From assembly GCF_024753245.1 (NCBI RefSeq), contig NZ_JANUGX010000001.1, forward strand, positions 310,001-374,000: DNA of 64,000 bases. Direction: 5' to 3'. Both the position numbers and the translations under genes were made by a program. The stretch's first letter is position 1. Every line of letters starts with the position of its first letter. Below are positions 40,697 through 49,665 of the stretch, piece by piece. The notes under the pieces are model-generated. The model was not told where the DNA came from. It saw only the letters and a program-made list of their open reading frames with translations, and ran no database searches. The DNA is from Massilia norwichensis (GTDB lineage: Bacteria; Pseudomonadota; Gammaproteobacteria; Burkholderiales; Burkholderiaceae_D).

Positions 40697-41869
40697 CTAG
40701 ATCCGCTCGATCAGGGTCGCGGTGCCCATGCCGCCGGCGCAGCAGATCGCCTGCAAGCCATAGCGCGCATCGCGCCTTTCCAGTTCGTGAAGCAGCGAGG
40801 TCATGATGCGGGCGCCGCTGGCGCCCAGCGGGTGCCCGAGCGCGATCGCCCCGCCGTTCACGTTCAGCCGGTCGAGCGGAACGTCCAGTTCCCGCGCCCA
40901 CATCAGCGGCACCGGGGCGAAGGCCTCGTTGACCTCGAACAGGTCGATGTCAGCGACCGCCAGCCCGGCCATGTCCAGCACCTTGCGGGTCGCGGCCACC
41001 GGCCCGGTCAGCATCAGGGTTGGGTCCGAGCCAACGGTCGTGAAAGCACGGATGCGGGCGCGTGGCTTGAGGCCGAGGCGGTCCACGGCCTCCCCGGACA
41101 TCAGGAGCAGCAGCGCCGCGCCGTCCGAGATCTGCGAGGAGTTGCCGGCGCTGAGCTTGCCGTCCTCGCGGAAGCTCGACTTCAGCGTGGCCAGCTTCTC
41201 GGCGTTGGTGCCGGGACGGATGGTCTCGTCGGCATCCAAAGTTGCGGGCGCCGACTCCGCCCAGCCGCGCTCCATCAGCGCCGCCACCGGCACGCCGGCG
41301 ATCTCGCGCCGGAAATGGCCGGCCTGCGCGGCCGCGGCGGCGCGCCGGTGGCTTTCGACCGCGTATGCGTCCAGTTCGGCGCGGCTGAAATTCCACTTGT
41401 CGGCGATGCGTTCGGCCGCCTCGCCCTGGCTGGTCAACTCGTACCGGTCGGATGCCATCCAGCCGAAGGCTTCGCCATAGATCTCGCGATTGCCGCCCAT
41501 GCGCACCCGGCTCATGTTCTCGGCGCCGCCCGCCACCACCACCCGGGCGGCGCCGGCGGCGATCATGCCGGCCGCCAGGTGGACGGCCACCTCGCCGGAA
41601 CCGCACTTGCGGTCGATCGTCAGGCCCGGAATCGATGCCGGCCAGCCGGCGCCGAGCAAGGCCGTACGCGCGATGTTGGCCGACTGCTCGCCGACCTGGG
41701 TCACGCAGCCGAAGATGACGTCGTCGACCGCGCCGGCATCGATCCCGGCGCGCTCCATGAGCTGATTCAGCAGGTGCGCCGCCAGGTGATCGGCGCGCAC
41801 GCCGGCCAGGCTGCCCTTGTACTTGCCGACCGGGGTGCGCAGCGCCTCGACGATGTAGACATCCTTCAT
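40697..41869 (-). CDS. Thiolase (acyl-CoA acyltransferase)
   Basis: A 390-residue thiolase for the last step of a beta-oxidation-like sequence. The acyl-accepting Cys is in DRKCGSGEVAV near residue 90, NEAFAP near residue 315, GGAIALGHPLGASGAR near residue 345 (His) and CCAGGMG near residue 380 (second Cys). ATG 41869 overlaps the 3-hydroxyacyl-CoA dehydrogenase stop as ATGA, so the two are coupled. Confidence 0.9.
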   Translation of the reverse strand: MKDVYIVEALRTPVGKYKGSLAGVRADHLAAHLLNQLMERAGIDAGAVDDVIFGCVTQVGEQSANIARTALLGAGWPASIPGLTIDRKCGSGEVAVHLAAGMIAAGAARVVVAGGAENMSRVRMGGNREIYGEAFGWMASDRYELTSQGEAAERIADKWNFSRAELDAYAVESHRRAAAAAQAGHFRREIAGVPVAALMERGWAESAPATLDADETIRPGTNAEKLATLKSSFREDGKLSAGNSSQISDGAALLLLMSGEAVDRLGLKPRARIRAFTTVGSDPTLMLTGPVAATRKVLDMAGLAVADIDLFEVNEAFAPVPLMWARELDVPLDRLNVNGGAIALGHPLGASGARIMTSLLHELERRDARYGLQAICCAGGMGTATLIERI

Positions 41870-42771
41870 AGCGCGCTCGCCTTCAGGCCCGAACCCGGCA
41901 CCCGCTGTCCGGCTTCGTCGTAGCGGTAGACGCCGTGGCCGGTCTTGCGCCCGTGGCGGCCGGCGGCGACCATCTTGATGATCAGCGGGCATGGGCGGAA
42001 CTTCTCGCCGAGCGTCGCATGCAGGTAGCGCAGCACCGACAAACGGGTGTCCCAGCCGGTCAGGTCGCCCAGTTCCAGGGGTCCCATCGGGTGGTTGAAG
42101 CCCATCCGCAGCGCGGTGTCGATATCCTCGGCACTGGCGGTACCCTCCTGCAGCATCCACATCGCCTCGTTGCCGAGCATGGCCGACATGCGGCTGGTGG
42201 TCAGGCCCGGCGACTCGTTGACCAGGATCGAGGTCTTGCCGATCGCATCGCACCACGCACGGCTGCGCGCGACGGTGTCGGCATCGGTGGCGATGCCCAG
42301 CACCAGCTCCACCAGCTTCATCTTGTGCACCGGATTGAAGAAGTGCATGCCGATCACCCGCTCCGGCCGCGGTACCGAAGCCGCGATCTCGGTCACCGAC
42401 AAGGCCGAGGTATTCGTCGCCAGCAGCGCGCCTTCAGCCAGCAGCGGCACCGCTTCGGCCAGCACCGCCTTCTTGAGCGCGAGGTTCTCGGACACCGTTT
42501 CGACCAGCAGGCTGGCCCCTGGGGCGCCCTCCGCGAGGGCGGTATGGACGCTCAAGCGCTCCTTGGCGGCGGCGGCCGCTTCCGGCACCAGCTTGCCGAG
42601 CTTGACGCCGCCGTCGATGATGGCGTGGATGTTCTGCAGCGCCTTGTCGAGGGCCTGGCCATTGCTGTCGACCAGGCGCGTAGCGAACCCGCTGCTCGCG
42701 AATGCGTGGGCGATGCCGGTACCCATCAGCCCAGCCCCGACCACCACCACGATTTGATTATTGTCGATCAT
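41866..42771 (-). CDS. 3-hydroxyacyl-CoA dehydrogenase
   Basis: A 301-residue NAD-dependent dehydrogenase, length typical of the PaaH/Hbd type. Rossmann motif VVGAGLMGTGIA near residue 11, TNTSALSVTEIA near residue 118, the catalytic His in GMHFFNPVHKMKLVE near residue 142 and NHPMGPLELGDLTGWD near residue 235. GAGGAGACAG precedes the ATG. It is 12 bases after the FAH gene and coupled to the thiolase. Confidence 0.92.
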   Translation of the reverse strand: MIDNNQIVVVVGAGLMGTGIAHAFASSGFATRLVDSNGQALDKALQNIHAIIDGGVKLGKLVPEAAAAAKERLSVHTALAEGAPGASLLVETVSENLALKKAVLAEAVPLLAEGALLATNTSALSVTEIAASVPRPERVIGMHFFNPVHKMKLVELVLGIATDADTVARSRAWCDAIGKTSILVNESPGLTTSRMSAMLGNEAMWMLQEGTASAEDIDTALRMGFNHPMGPLELGDLTGWDTRLSVLRYLHATLGEKFRPCPLIIKMVAAGRHGRKTGHGVYRYDEAGQRVPGSGLKASAL

Positions 42772-42783
42772 CGTTCTGTCTCC

Positions 42784-43656
42784 TCAGGCGCCGGGCTTGG
42801 GCCCGACGACGTTTCTAATGGTGCCGATACCTTCCACGCTCGCTTCGACCACGTCGCCCGGCTGCAGGAACAATCCGGTGCCCTGCCCCACGCCGGCGGG
42901 CGAGCCGGTGAACATGATGTCGCCGCCCGCGAAGCTGGAACGCGCCTCGACGAAGCGCAGCAGCTGGCCGACGTCCCAGGTCATCTCGCTGGTATTGCTG
43001 TCCTGCCGCACATCGCCATTGACCTTGAGCGTCAGGCGCAGATGCGGACTGCCGGCCGGGAATTCGTCGCGCGTCACGATCCATGGCCCGACCCCGGTGC
43101 TGCGGTCCTGGCTCTTGGCGGCAAACAGGTCCATGCCGATGCCGGCCGGACCGCTGCGCTGCAGGTCGCGCGCCGATACGTCGTTGCCGACCGTGTAGCC
43201 CAGCACGCTGGCGAGCGGATTCTCGGGGTCGACCGGCGCGTCGCCGATCACCACCACCAGCTCGACCTCGTGATCCAGCTCCGAGGTCAGCGGCGGATAG
43301 CGGATCGGGTCGTTCGCGCCGATCAGCGCGCCGTAGGCTTTCAGGAAGGCGATCGGCTGCTGCGGCGACTTCAGGCCGAAATCCGCCGCCAGGTGCTTGG
43401 CGTAGTTGGCGCCCGCCACGACCACGCGGTTGACCGGCTCGACCGGCGGCAGCAGGCGCACGCCGGACAGCGGGCGCGCCGGGCCGGAAAAGGGCAAGCC
43501 TTCCCTCCCCTCGCCGGCGCGGCCGGCGGCGATCGCGCGCGTCAGTGCCGGGCCCCAGTCCGCAAAAGCGCCGGCGATCGGGCGCAGCGTCTGCGCGACC
43601 GTATCCACCAGCGCCCAGAACGGCGCGCCGCCATCGGTGCAGCGTGCGAGCTTCAT
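42784..43656 (-). CDS. Fumarylacetoacetate hydrolase-family protein (1)
   Basis: A 290-residue FAH-fold hydrolase, isomerase or decarboxylase. The metal-binding set is visible as VVVAGANYAKH near residue 78, LDHEVELVVVIG near residue 127 and YTVGNDVSARDLQ near residue 153; FTGSPAGVG closes the site. In aromatic pathways such enzymes act on acylpyruvates or hydroxymuconates after ring cleavage. The start overlaps the amidohydrolase stop as ATGA. Confidence 0.85.
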   Translation of the reverse strand: MKLARCTDGGAPFWALVDTVAQTLRPIAGAFADWGPALTRAIAAGRAGEGREGLPFSGPARPLSGVRLLPPVEPVNRVVVAGANYAKHLAADFGLKSPQQPIAFLKAYGALIGANDPIRYPPLTSELDHEVELVVVIGDAPVDPENPLASVLGYTVGNDVSARDLQRSGPAGIGMDLFAAKSQDRSTGVGPWIVTRDEFPAGSPHLRLTLKVNGDVRQDSNTSEMTWDVGQLLRFVEARSSFAGGDIMFTGSPAGVGQGTGLFLQPGDVVEASVEGIGTIRNVVGPKPGA

Positions 43657-44747
43657 GCCGCCAGCGCCGACGGTTTCGGCACCTCGACCAGGGTCGACGG
43701 ATCGATGTGCAGCAGTTCGCAGGCATTCTTCCAGCGGATCTTCTGCAGGTCCTCGTCGGACAGGCGCAAGCCGTCGGTCAGGTCATGGCGGACCGCATCG
43801 CTGCCGCCGAAGTTGGAGCCATACAGCACGCGGTCGGCGCCGATGACCTCGATCATCGCCTGGCGCATCGGCAGCTCGTGCAGTTCGACGTCGAAGTAGA
43901 AGTTCTTCAGGTACTCGAGCACCGGCTTCTTGTTGTGCGCCACGTCCAGGTTCGGGTTGGTCTGCGCGAGGCGCCCGAGCTGGTAGGGCACGAAGCCGCC
44001 GCCGTGGGTGATGTAGACCTTCAGGTTCGGGAAGCGGTCGAACACGCCGCCGTTGATCATGTTCCAGAAGCACTTGGTCTCGTCGTAGTTCATGCCGACG
44101 ATCGCGGTGGTCTCGTAGTTGTCGCTGTTGGCGTCCTCGCCCCAGGTCACCGACTGGTTATAGCCGTGCACGAACATCGGCAGGTCGAGGTCGCACAGCG
44201 CCTTCCACACCGGGTCCAGCTCGGGCGAATCGAACTCCAGGCCGCCGAAGTTGGCGCCGCCCGCCACCAGGCCCTTGGCGCCGAGCGTGGTGCAGGCGCG
44301 GCGGATTTCCTTGGCCGCCTCGTGCGGCACGTTCAGCGGCGCATGGGCCCAGGCCATCAGGCGGTTCGGCGCGGCCGAACAGTACTCGGCCAGCACGTCG
44401 TTGACCTTTTGCGCGAAGGGCACGCCGAATTCCGCCTCGGCCCAGTACATGTAGCAGTGCGAAGGAACGGACACCACCTGGGCGCTCTGCCCCGCCGCGT
44501 CCATGCCGGCCAGGCGCGTCTTCGGGTCGGCCCAGCGGTCGAGATACTGGTTGATGTCGAGCTTCTTGCCCTCGGCCTGGGCTTTCTTCAGCGCGGCGCG
44601 CCGTTCGGGGGAGCCGAGCGAGAGGATCCAGTGGCCGACACGCAGCTTGATGTCGCCATCAGGACGTTGTTCGAAGAAGGGACCCCAGTGCGGGTGCTGG
44701 TTGTAGTAACCGGGGTGCGGGGCGTGGGCGTGAAGGTCGATGAGCAT
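43653..44747 (-). CDS. Amidohydrolase-family hydrolase/decarboxylase (ACMSD-like)
   Basis: A 364-residue TIM-barrel enzyme. The opening MLIDLHAHAPH supplies the H-x-H metal ligands, MFVHGYN near residue 195 the barrel His, and ITHGGGFVPYQLGRL near residue 250 the next His; YGSNFGG near residue 312 stands where the last Asp region lies. The ACMSD/2-hydroxy-acid decarboxylase branch has this layout. GGGAGACGCC precedes the ATG. It heads the long leftward operon and has the shared inverted-repeat motif upstream. Confidence 0.82.
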   Translation of the reverse strand: MLIDLHAHAPHPGYYNQHPHWGPFFEQRPDGDIKLRVGHWILSLGSPERRAALKKAQAEGKKLDINQYLDRWADPKTRLAGMDAAGQSAQVVSVPSHCYMYWAEAEFGVPFAQKVNDVLAEYCSAAPNRLMAWAHAPLNVPHEAAKEIRRACTTLGAKGLVAGGANFGGLEFDSPELDPVWKALCDLDLPMFVHGYNQSVTWGEDANSDNYETTAIVGMNYDETKCFWNMINGGVFDRFPNLKVYITHGGGFVPYQLGRLAQTNPNLDVAHNKKPVLEYLKNFYFDVELHELPMRQAMIEVIGADRVLYGSNFGGSDAVRHDLTDGLRLSDEDLQKIRWKNACELLHIDPSTLVEVPKPSALAA

Positions 44748-44852
44748 GCGGCGTCTCCCTATGAGGATTGATTATCCCGACCGCAGGCGCTGGGTGTCTC
44801 CATCAGTCCGCACTCGGTCGGTGCTTTGCATCAGGACCCATCATGCCAAAAA

Positions 44853-44877
44853 TAGACAGAAATGGCAAATGTGTTTA
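44853..44877. promoter_or_regulatory. TRAACA-N13-TGTNYA motif, amidohydrolase operon promoter
   Basis: On the minus strand TAAACA, 13 bases, TGTCTA. It lies between the tetR stop and the amidohydrolase ATG, 106 bases upstream of the latter. Outside the half-sites it also matches the site at 51471 (ATTTCTGTCTA in common). Confidence 0.6.
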
Positions 44878-44880
44878 GTT

Positions 44881-45519
44881 TTATTTTTTCGGCGTTGCGC
44901 GCGACTCGCATTCGACGATCGAATACAGGAATGCGACGATGCGCTGGACGCCGTCCTCCGGCCGCTTGTTCGGCACCACCAGCTCGCTCAGCACGCAGCG
45001 GATCAGCAGCTCGCAGATCAGTTCGCGATCGATGCGGATACCCAGGCGCAGGTCCCAGGAATCGAACACGCCGTGCATCAATTCGTCGATGCGCACGAGC
45101 GACTCGTGGAACAGCCGCCCGAACAGGCGCAGCGCGTACTCGGGGGCGGCGCGCAGCAGGAGCCGGGCCTGCCCGTGCGCAGCATAGTCGTCCAGGTAGC
45201 GCACCAGGGCAAGAAAGCGCTGGTCTGGCTCCTCGTAGGGAACGACGGCATCCGCCATCGCCTTCTGGAAAGACGAGCGCTTGTGGCGCGCGAACGCGTC
45301 CAGCAGCTCGTCCTGCGACGAGAAATAGCGGTAGAAGGTGCCACGCGACACCTGCGCGAGCTCGCATACGTCGAGTACCGAAATACGCTCCGATCCTTCA
45401 CGCAGCAGTATCGCCTCGGTTGCCGCCAGGATCGCAGCGATGGTCGACTCGGCGCGCCGGTTGCGCTTGCCGCTCGCGGGACGGGCGACGCTGGCGCCGG
45501 TTTCCGTGTACACCGTCAA
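44881..45519 (-). CDS. TetR-family transcriptional regulator
   Basis: A 212-residue repressor. The HTH spans about residues 27-70 with ISVLDVCELAQVSRGTFYRYFSSQDEL. The ligand domain is helical and unlike any I can name. The frame opens with TTG at 45519; GTG at 45513 has AGGGA at better spacing and is equally likely. It overlaps the stop of the preceding SDR, so the two are one operon. It is the prime candidate to bind the shared inverted repeat, since one copy lies directly before that operon. Confidence 0.85.
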   Translation of the reverse strand: MTVYTETGASVARPASGKRNRRAESTIAAILAATEAILLREGSERISVLDVCELAQVSRGTFYRYFSSQDELLDAFARHKRSSFQKAMADAVVPYEEPDQRFLALVRYLDDYAAHGQARLLLRAAPEYALRLFGRLFHESLVRIDELMHGVFDSWDLRLGIRIDRELICELLIRCVLSELVVPNKRPEDGVQRIVAFLYSIVECESRATPKK

Positions 45520-46316
45520 TAATCCCTGACCGGCACATGGGCCGGCCTCGAGTTATATCCTGGCAGGTGCAATCCGCCATCGACGTGGAAGGATTCGCCG
45601 GTGACGTAGCGCGACATGTCGCTGGCCAGGAACACGACCACGGGGCCGATGTCCTCTTCCGGGTCGCCGCAGCGCCCCAGCGGGCGCATGGCCGCCGAGC
45701 GCTCCGCGAATCCCGGGTTCTCGGCCGCCAGCTTGTGGAAGGTGGCGCCCATCGCCGTCGGCGCGATCGCGTTCACGGTGATATTGAAGCGCCCCCACTC
45801 TGCCGCCGCGCTGCGCGTCAGGCCGACGATGCCGGCCTTGGCGGTGTTGTAGTCGGCATGCAGCCAGGCGCCGATGTCGACGTCGATCGAATAGAAGTTC
45901 ACGACCTTGCCGCCGCCGCGGGCGCGCATGTGCGGCAGCGCCGCGCGCATTGCCCACCAGCAGGCCTTGACGGTCGAGGTCAGGGTCTGTTCCAGCATCT
46001 CGTCGGTTTTATCCTCGAGCAAGACGTTCGGCGTCGGCACGAAAGCGTTGTTCACCAGGATGTCCAGGCCGCCGAAATGCGCGACCGCCGCCTCCACCGC
46101 GGCCAGCACGGATTCCTTCCGCAGCACGTCGGTATGCACGAACAGCGCCCGGCCGCCGAGCTCCTCCACCTCGCGCGCCACGCGGGCGCCGCTCTCGCGG
46201 TCGATCTCGGCGATGACCACCGCCGCCCCCTCGCGGGCCATACGGCGCGCCACGCCGCGTCCGATGCCGCCGCCGGCGCCGGTGATGAGTGCCACCTTGC
46301 CTTTCAGAAGTTCCAT
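45516..46316 (-). CDS. Short-chain dehydrogenase/reductase, co-transcribed with tetR
   Basis: A 266-residue classical SDR. TGAGGGIGRGVA near residue 13, NNA near residue 90, and the active site YNTAK near residue 156 are intact; the Ser position lies in VVNFYSIDV. VIAEID after beta-2 suggests NAD. AGGAGACTGGC precedes ATG 46316. It is divergent from the DUF2889 gene, with the shared motif in the 76-base spacer. Confidence 0.85.
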   Translation of the reverse strand: MELLKGKVALITGAGGGIGRGVARRMAREGAAVVIAEIDRESGARVAREVEELGGRALFVHTDVLRKESVLAAVEAAVAHFGGLDILVNNAFVPTPNVLLEDKTDEMLEQTLTSTVKACWWAMRAALPHMRARGGGKVVNFYSIDVDIGAWLHADYNTAKAGIVGLTRSAAAEWGRFNITVNAIAPTAMGATFHKLAAENPGFAERSAAMRPLGRCGDPEEDIGPVVVFLASDMSRYVTGESFHVDGGLHLPGYNSRPAHVPVRDY

Positions 46317-46333
46317 GCCAGTCTCCTCACTTT

Positions 46334-46358
46334 TGAACATATTTTCTGTTATTGTACA
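46334..46358. promoter_or_regulatory. TRAACA-N13-TGTNYA motif between SDR/tetR and DUF2889
   Basis: TGAACA, 13 bases, TGTACA, 18 bases from the SDR ATG and 34 from the DUF2889 ATG. A promoter toward DUF2889 with -35 TTGAAC overlaps it. Confidence 0.65.
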
Positions 46359-46392
46359 CATTCATGACAATAACTCATACCGGGAATCCCTC

Positions 46393-47154
46393 ATGCAACG
46401 CTTTCGCAGGCGCATCGAGCTGGCCGCCCGCCAGGACGAACAGGGCGGGCAGGTGCGCGCCGTCCTCGAGGACGACTTCCATCATTTCCGTGTCGTGGTC
46501 GACCACCGCGGCGGCATCGTCACCGCGGTGCGCGGAGAAACGCCGCGCCATCCCTTCACCGCCTGCCCTGGCGCCGCACCGGAGCTGAACCGCCTGGCCG
46601 GGATGCGCCTTGACCGCATCGCCAGTTCGGTCACGCTGCATACCGACGCGACCCAGCAGTGCACCCACATGTTCGACCTGGCGGGCCTGGCGATCGCCGC
46701 GGCCGCGCGCGGCGACCGCTACCGGCGCTACGACGTCGAGGTGCCGCGCCACGTCGACAGACGCGCGCCCGCGCGCCTGATGCGCGACGGCGTGCTGGTG
46801 CTCGAGTGGGAAGTCGAAGGCAGTGCGATCCTCGGGCCGGCGCCGTATGCCGGCGTCGACATGCGCAAGGGGATGGCGCGCTGGGCGCTGGGCGCCTTGC
46901 CGGCCGAGGAAGCCGAAGCGGCCCTGGTCCTGCGCCGCTGCGCCCTGATCTCGCTCGGGCGCCTGAAGGACATCGACCGCGAGCCGCATGCCCACCTCAC
47001 CGGCCGCTGCTATGCCCAACAGCCCGAGCGCGCGCTCCAGGCGATCCGCATCGTCGGCTCGACCTGGGATTTCAGCGAACGCCCGCAGGCGCTGTGCCTG
47101 GATGACCAGGACTGGCTGGACGATTTCAGCGATTCTGCGCTTCCCATGTCTTGA
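46393..47154 (+). CDS. DUF2889 protein
   Basis: A 253-residue cytoplasmic protein of unknown function. It begins MQRFRRRIELAARQ and shows the DUF2889 features: VRAVLEDDFHHFRVVVDH, TACPGAAPELNRLAGM and QCTHMFDLAGLAIAAAARG near residue 94, with Cys/His that could bind metal, and CYAQQP near the end. DUF2889 genes recur in aromatic and steroid catabolic clusters. Its last 29 bases overlap the convergent reductase gene. Confidence 0.75.
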   Translation: MQRFRRRIELAARQDEQGGQVRAVLEDDFHHFRVVVDHRGGIVTAVRGETPRHPFTACPGAAPELNRLAGMRLDRIASSVTLHTDATQQCTHMFDLAGLAIAAAARGDRYRRYDVEVPRHVDRRAPARLMRDGVLVLEWEVEGSAILGPAPYAGVDMRKGMARWALGALPAEEAEAALVLRRCALISLGRLKDIDREPHAHLTGRCYAQQPERALQAIRIVGSTWDFSERPQALCLDDQDWLDDFSDSALPMS

Positions 47155-48358
47155 GATCGAAACCGGGCGAGGCGGCCACGGCCGGCGTCAGCGCCGGCCG
47201 GCGCGCCAGGATCTTGCGCGCCGCCATGTGGTCGCCGACGCGCCCGCAGGACTCCACCGCCAGCAAACGTTCGCCGGCAAAGCACAGTACCGAGACCTGC
47301 TGCGCGCCGGGTTCGCCCAGCACGACGTGATTGTCGGCGCCCAGCGCCAGCCCGGCGATCTGCAGCTTCAGGCTGCCCTGGTCGGTCCAGAACCAGGGCA
47401 AGGCGGTATACGGCGCCGGCTTGCCGGAAAGGCGCGCGGCGATCAGGCGGCCCTGGTCGACGGCGTTCTGGACCGATTCGAGGCGGGTCAGCCGTTCGCC
47501 GTTCTGCAGGCAGGGAAAGGAGGCAACGTCGCCCAGCGCGGAAATATGCGGATCGGAGCTCAGGAGGTTGGCGTCGACCGTGATGCCGTTGTCGATGGTC
47601 AGGCCGGCCTCGAGCGCCAGCGCCACGTTCGGGACGACGCCGATCCCGTACACGACCAGGTCGGCCGCCAGCCGCTCGCCATTCGAGGTCAGCACCGCCA
47701 CCGCCCTGCCGTTGTCGCCTTCGATTTCCGAGACCGCGGTGCGGAAGCGGAACTTGACGCCCCAGGACTCGTGCGCCACGCGGAACAGCTCGGACATCTG
47801 CGGCGACACGGCGCGCGCCATCGGACGCTCGCCCAGCTCCAGCACCTCCACGGCGGCGCCGGCCGCCGCCGCGACCGCCGCGAATTCGAGTCCGATGAAG
47901 CCGGCGCCGATCACGACCACCCGCCGGGCCTGGGCCAGCAGCGGCGCCAGCGCTTCGGCGTCGGCCCGGGTCTTGAGCCCGAAGACGCCGGTCAATGCTG
48001 CGCCCGGGACGTTCAGCGGACGGTTATGGGCGCCGGTGGCCAGTACCAGGTGATCGTAGTCGAGCGCCTGGCCCGAGGCCAGCAGCAACCTGCGATTCTG
48101 GCGGTCGACCGCGGCGCCACGGTCGGCCACCAGGTCGATGCCTTGCTCGGCGTAGAACTGCGCCGGGCGGAACTGCATCGCCGTGGCGTCGATCTTCCCC
48201 AGCAGGTAAGCTTTCGACAAGGGTGGCCGCTGGTAAGGCAGCCAGGGTTCGTCGTTGACCAGGGCGATCCGGCCTGCATAGCCCTCCTGCCGCAGGGACA
48301 GCGCTACCTGCACGCCGGCATGCCCGGCCCCGGCGATCACGATTGAATTGAGCGACAT
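47126..48358 (-). CDS. FAD-dependent ferredoxin reductase (BphA4/AlkT type)
   Basis: A 410-residue NAD(P)H:ferredoxin reductase. FAD motif IVIAGAGHAGVQVALSLR at the start, LPYQRPPLSKAYL near residue 41, the NAD(P) motif VVVIGAGFIGLEFA near residue 147, and YGIGVVPN then SALGDVASF for the FAD flavin site. It would pass electrons to the ferredoxin at 54089 and from there to the oxygenases at 23955 and 27218-29186. GAGGAAG precedes the ATG. Confidence 0.88.
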   Translation of the reverse strand: MSLNSIVIAGAGHAGVQVALSLRQEGYAGRIALVNDEPWLPYQRPPLSKAYLLGKIDATAMQFRPAQFYAEQGIDLVADRGAAVDRQNRRLLLASGQALDYDHLVLATGAHNRPLNVPGAALTGVFGLKTRADAEALAPLLAQARRVVVIGAGFIGLEFAAVAAAAGAAVEVLELGERPMARAVSPQMSELFRVAHESWGVKFRFRTAVSEIEGDNGRAVAVLTSNGERLAADLVVYGIGVVPNVALALEAGLTIDNGITVDANLLSSDPHISALGDVASFPCLQNGERLTRLESVQNAVDQGRLIAARLSGKPAPYTALPWFWTDQGSLKLQIAGLALGADNHVVLGEPGAQQVSVLCFAGERLLAVESCGRVGDHMAARKILARRPALTPAVAASPGFDLKTWEAQNR

Positions 48359-48386
48359 GCTTGCTTCCTCATTGTTCAGAAAGGTT

Positions 48387-49664
48387 TCAGGCGGCTGCGC
48401 GCGCCTGGACCGCGGGCTGCGGACTGCGCCCCAGCGTGAGCAGCAGGAGCGAGCCTGCCAGCGTGCTCGCCGCGCAGTAGCCGAGCATCATCGTGTAGGC
48501 GCCCGTCGCACTGAACATGGCGCCGAACATCAGGGGCGCCGCGGCCGAGGCCACCGTGATCAGACCCTGGTGCAGTCCGAAAATGCGGCCGTAGTCCTTC
48601 AGCCCGAAGTAGCGGGCGATGAGAAATGCCGCGATGTCGAATTCGGCGCCCGCGCCCAGGCCGGCCAGCGCCGCGGCGACGCTGAGCAGGACAGGGTCGG
48701 TGCTGCCGGACAGGAAGATCGACGCGCCGGCGGCCGGCAAGGCCAGGCTGACGGCCGCCACGGCCGGCGGCCAGAGCCGGTCCAGCAGGTAGCCGACCAG
48801 CAGGCGACCCAGCACCAGCGCGATGCCGAACCATGCGAACACCTGGGTGGCGCTGGCCAGCGCCAGGCCGCGGTCGCGCAGCATCGGCACGGTGCTGGTG
48901 ACCATGCCCATAACCGCCGACACCACCAGGCACAGGGCCAGGTTGCAGATCCAGTACTTGGGCGAGGCCAGGGCGGCGCGAAAGCGCATGCCGGCTAGCG
49001 CCGGCGCGGCCGCGGCGCCTGGCGCAAGGGCACCGGCATCCGCCGCCGCGTGGGCCGGCGGCAGGCGGAACCAGGCCAGGGTCAGCGGCATTCCGATCAC
49101 GACGTTGACCAGCGCCAGGATCACGAACGGCGCCTGCCATCCCCAGTTGGCGACGCCCCAGGCGAACAGCGGCGGCGTGAGCGCCGCCGTGATCCCGGTG
49201 CCCGACAGGCCCAGCGCCAGCGCCAGGCCGCGGTTGCGGACGAACCAGAGGTTCAGCAACTGGGTCCAGGTGACCGCCAGCGCCCCCATCCCGACGATGG
49301 GTAGCAAGAAGAAGGCGGCGTACAGCGACCATATCGAACCCCGGATTTGCGTGGTGGCGAGATAGCCCAGCGCCATCGTGAACAGCGACACCAGGGTGAC
49401 GCGCTTGATGCCGAAACGCAGGTTGAGCCAGCCGACCAGCTGCAGGCCGATCACGGCGCCGCCGAACAGGAAGCTGATCGCCGCCTGCAAGGCCGGGCGC
49501 TCCCAGCCGAACTGTTGCTGCAAGGGGATCACCAGCACCCCGAAGCCGTACAAGAGCGCGGCATTAATGCTGATCATGACGCCGGCAATCGCCAGCAGCA
49601 GGATGCGCCAGCCCTGCCTGAATTCGGCGAAGTCGATCGCCGCGCCGTTCCTTTTTCCGACCAT
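48387..49664 (-). CDS. MFS permease (monocarboxylate/OFA type)
   Basis: A 425-residue transporter with 12 predicted helices. The opening segment SINAALLYGFGVLVIPLQQQFGWER resembles the MCT/OFA branch that often carries organic acids. AAAGGAG precedes the ATG and the gene lies two bases after the FAH gene. A substrate uptake role like that proposed for DitE is plausible but not shown. Confidence 0.82.
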   Translation of the reverse strand: MVGKRNGAAIDFAEFRQGWRILLLAIAGVMISINAALLYGFGVLVIPLQQQFGWERPALQAAISFLFGGAVIGLQLVGWLNLRFGIKRVTLVSLFTMALGYLATTQIRGSIWSLYAAFFLLPIVGMGALAVTWTQLLNLWFVRNRGLALALGLSGTGITAALTPPLFAWGVANWGWQAPFVILALVNVVIGMPLTLAWFRLPPAHAAADAGALAPGAAAAPALAGMRFRAALASPKYWICNLALCLVVSAVMGMVTSTVPMLRDRGLALASATQVFAWFGIALVLGRLLVGYLLDRLWPPAVAAVSLALPAAGASIFLSGSTDPVLLSVAAALAGLGAGAEFDIAAFLIARYFGLKDYGRIFGLHQGLITVASAAAPLMFGAMFSATGAYTMMLGYCAASTLAGSLLLLTLGRSPQPAVQARAAA

Positions 49665-49665
49665 G

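Noticed and set aside
44881..45519. Calling the TetR gene the proven regulator of the N13 motif
   Set aside because: Position supports it, but LysR and IclR genes are also present, the 25-base motif is long for TetR proteins, and it overlaps promoter elements. It is kept as a candidate only.
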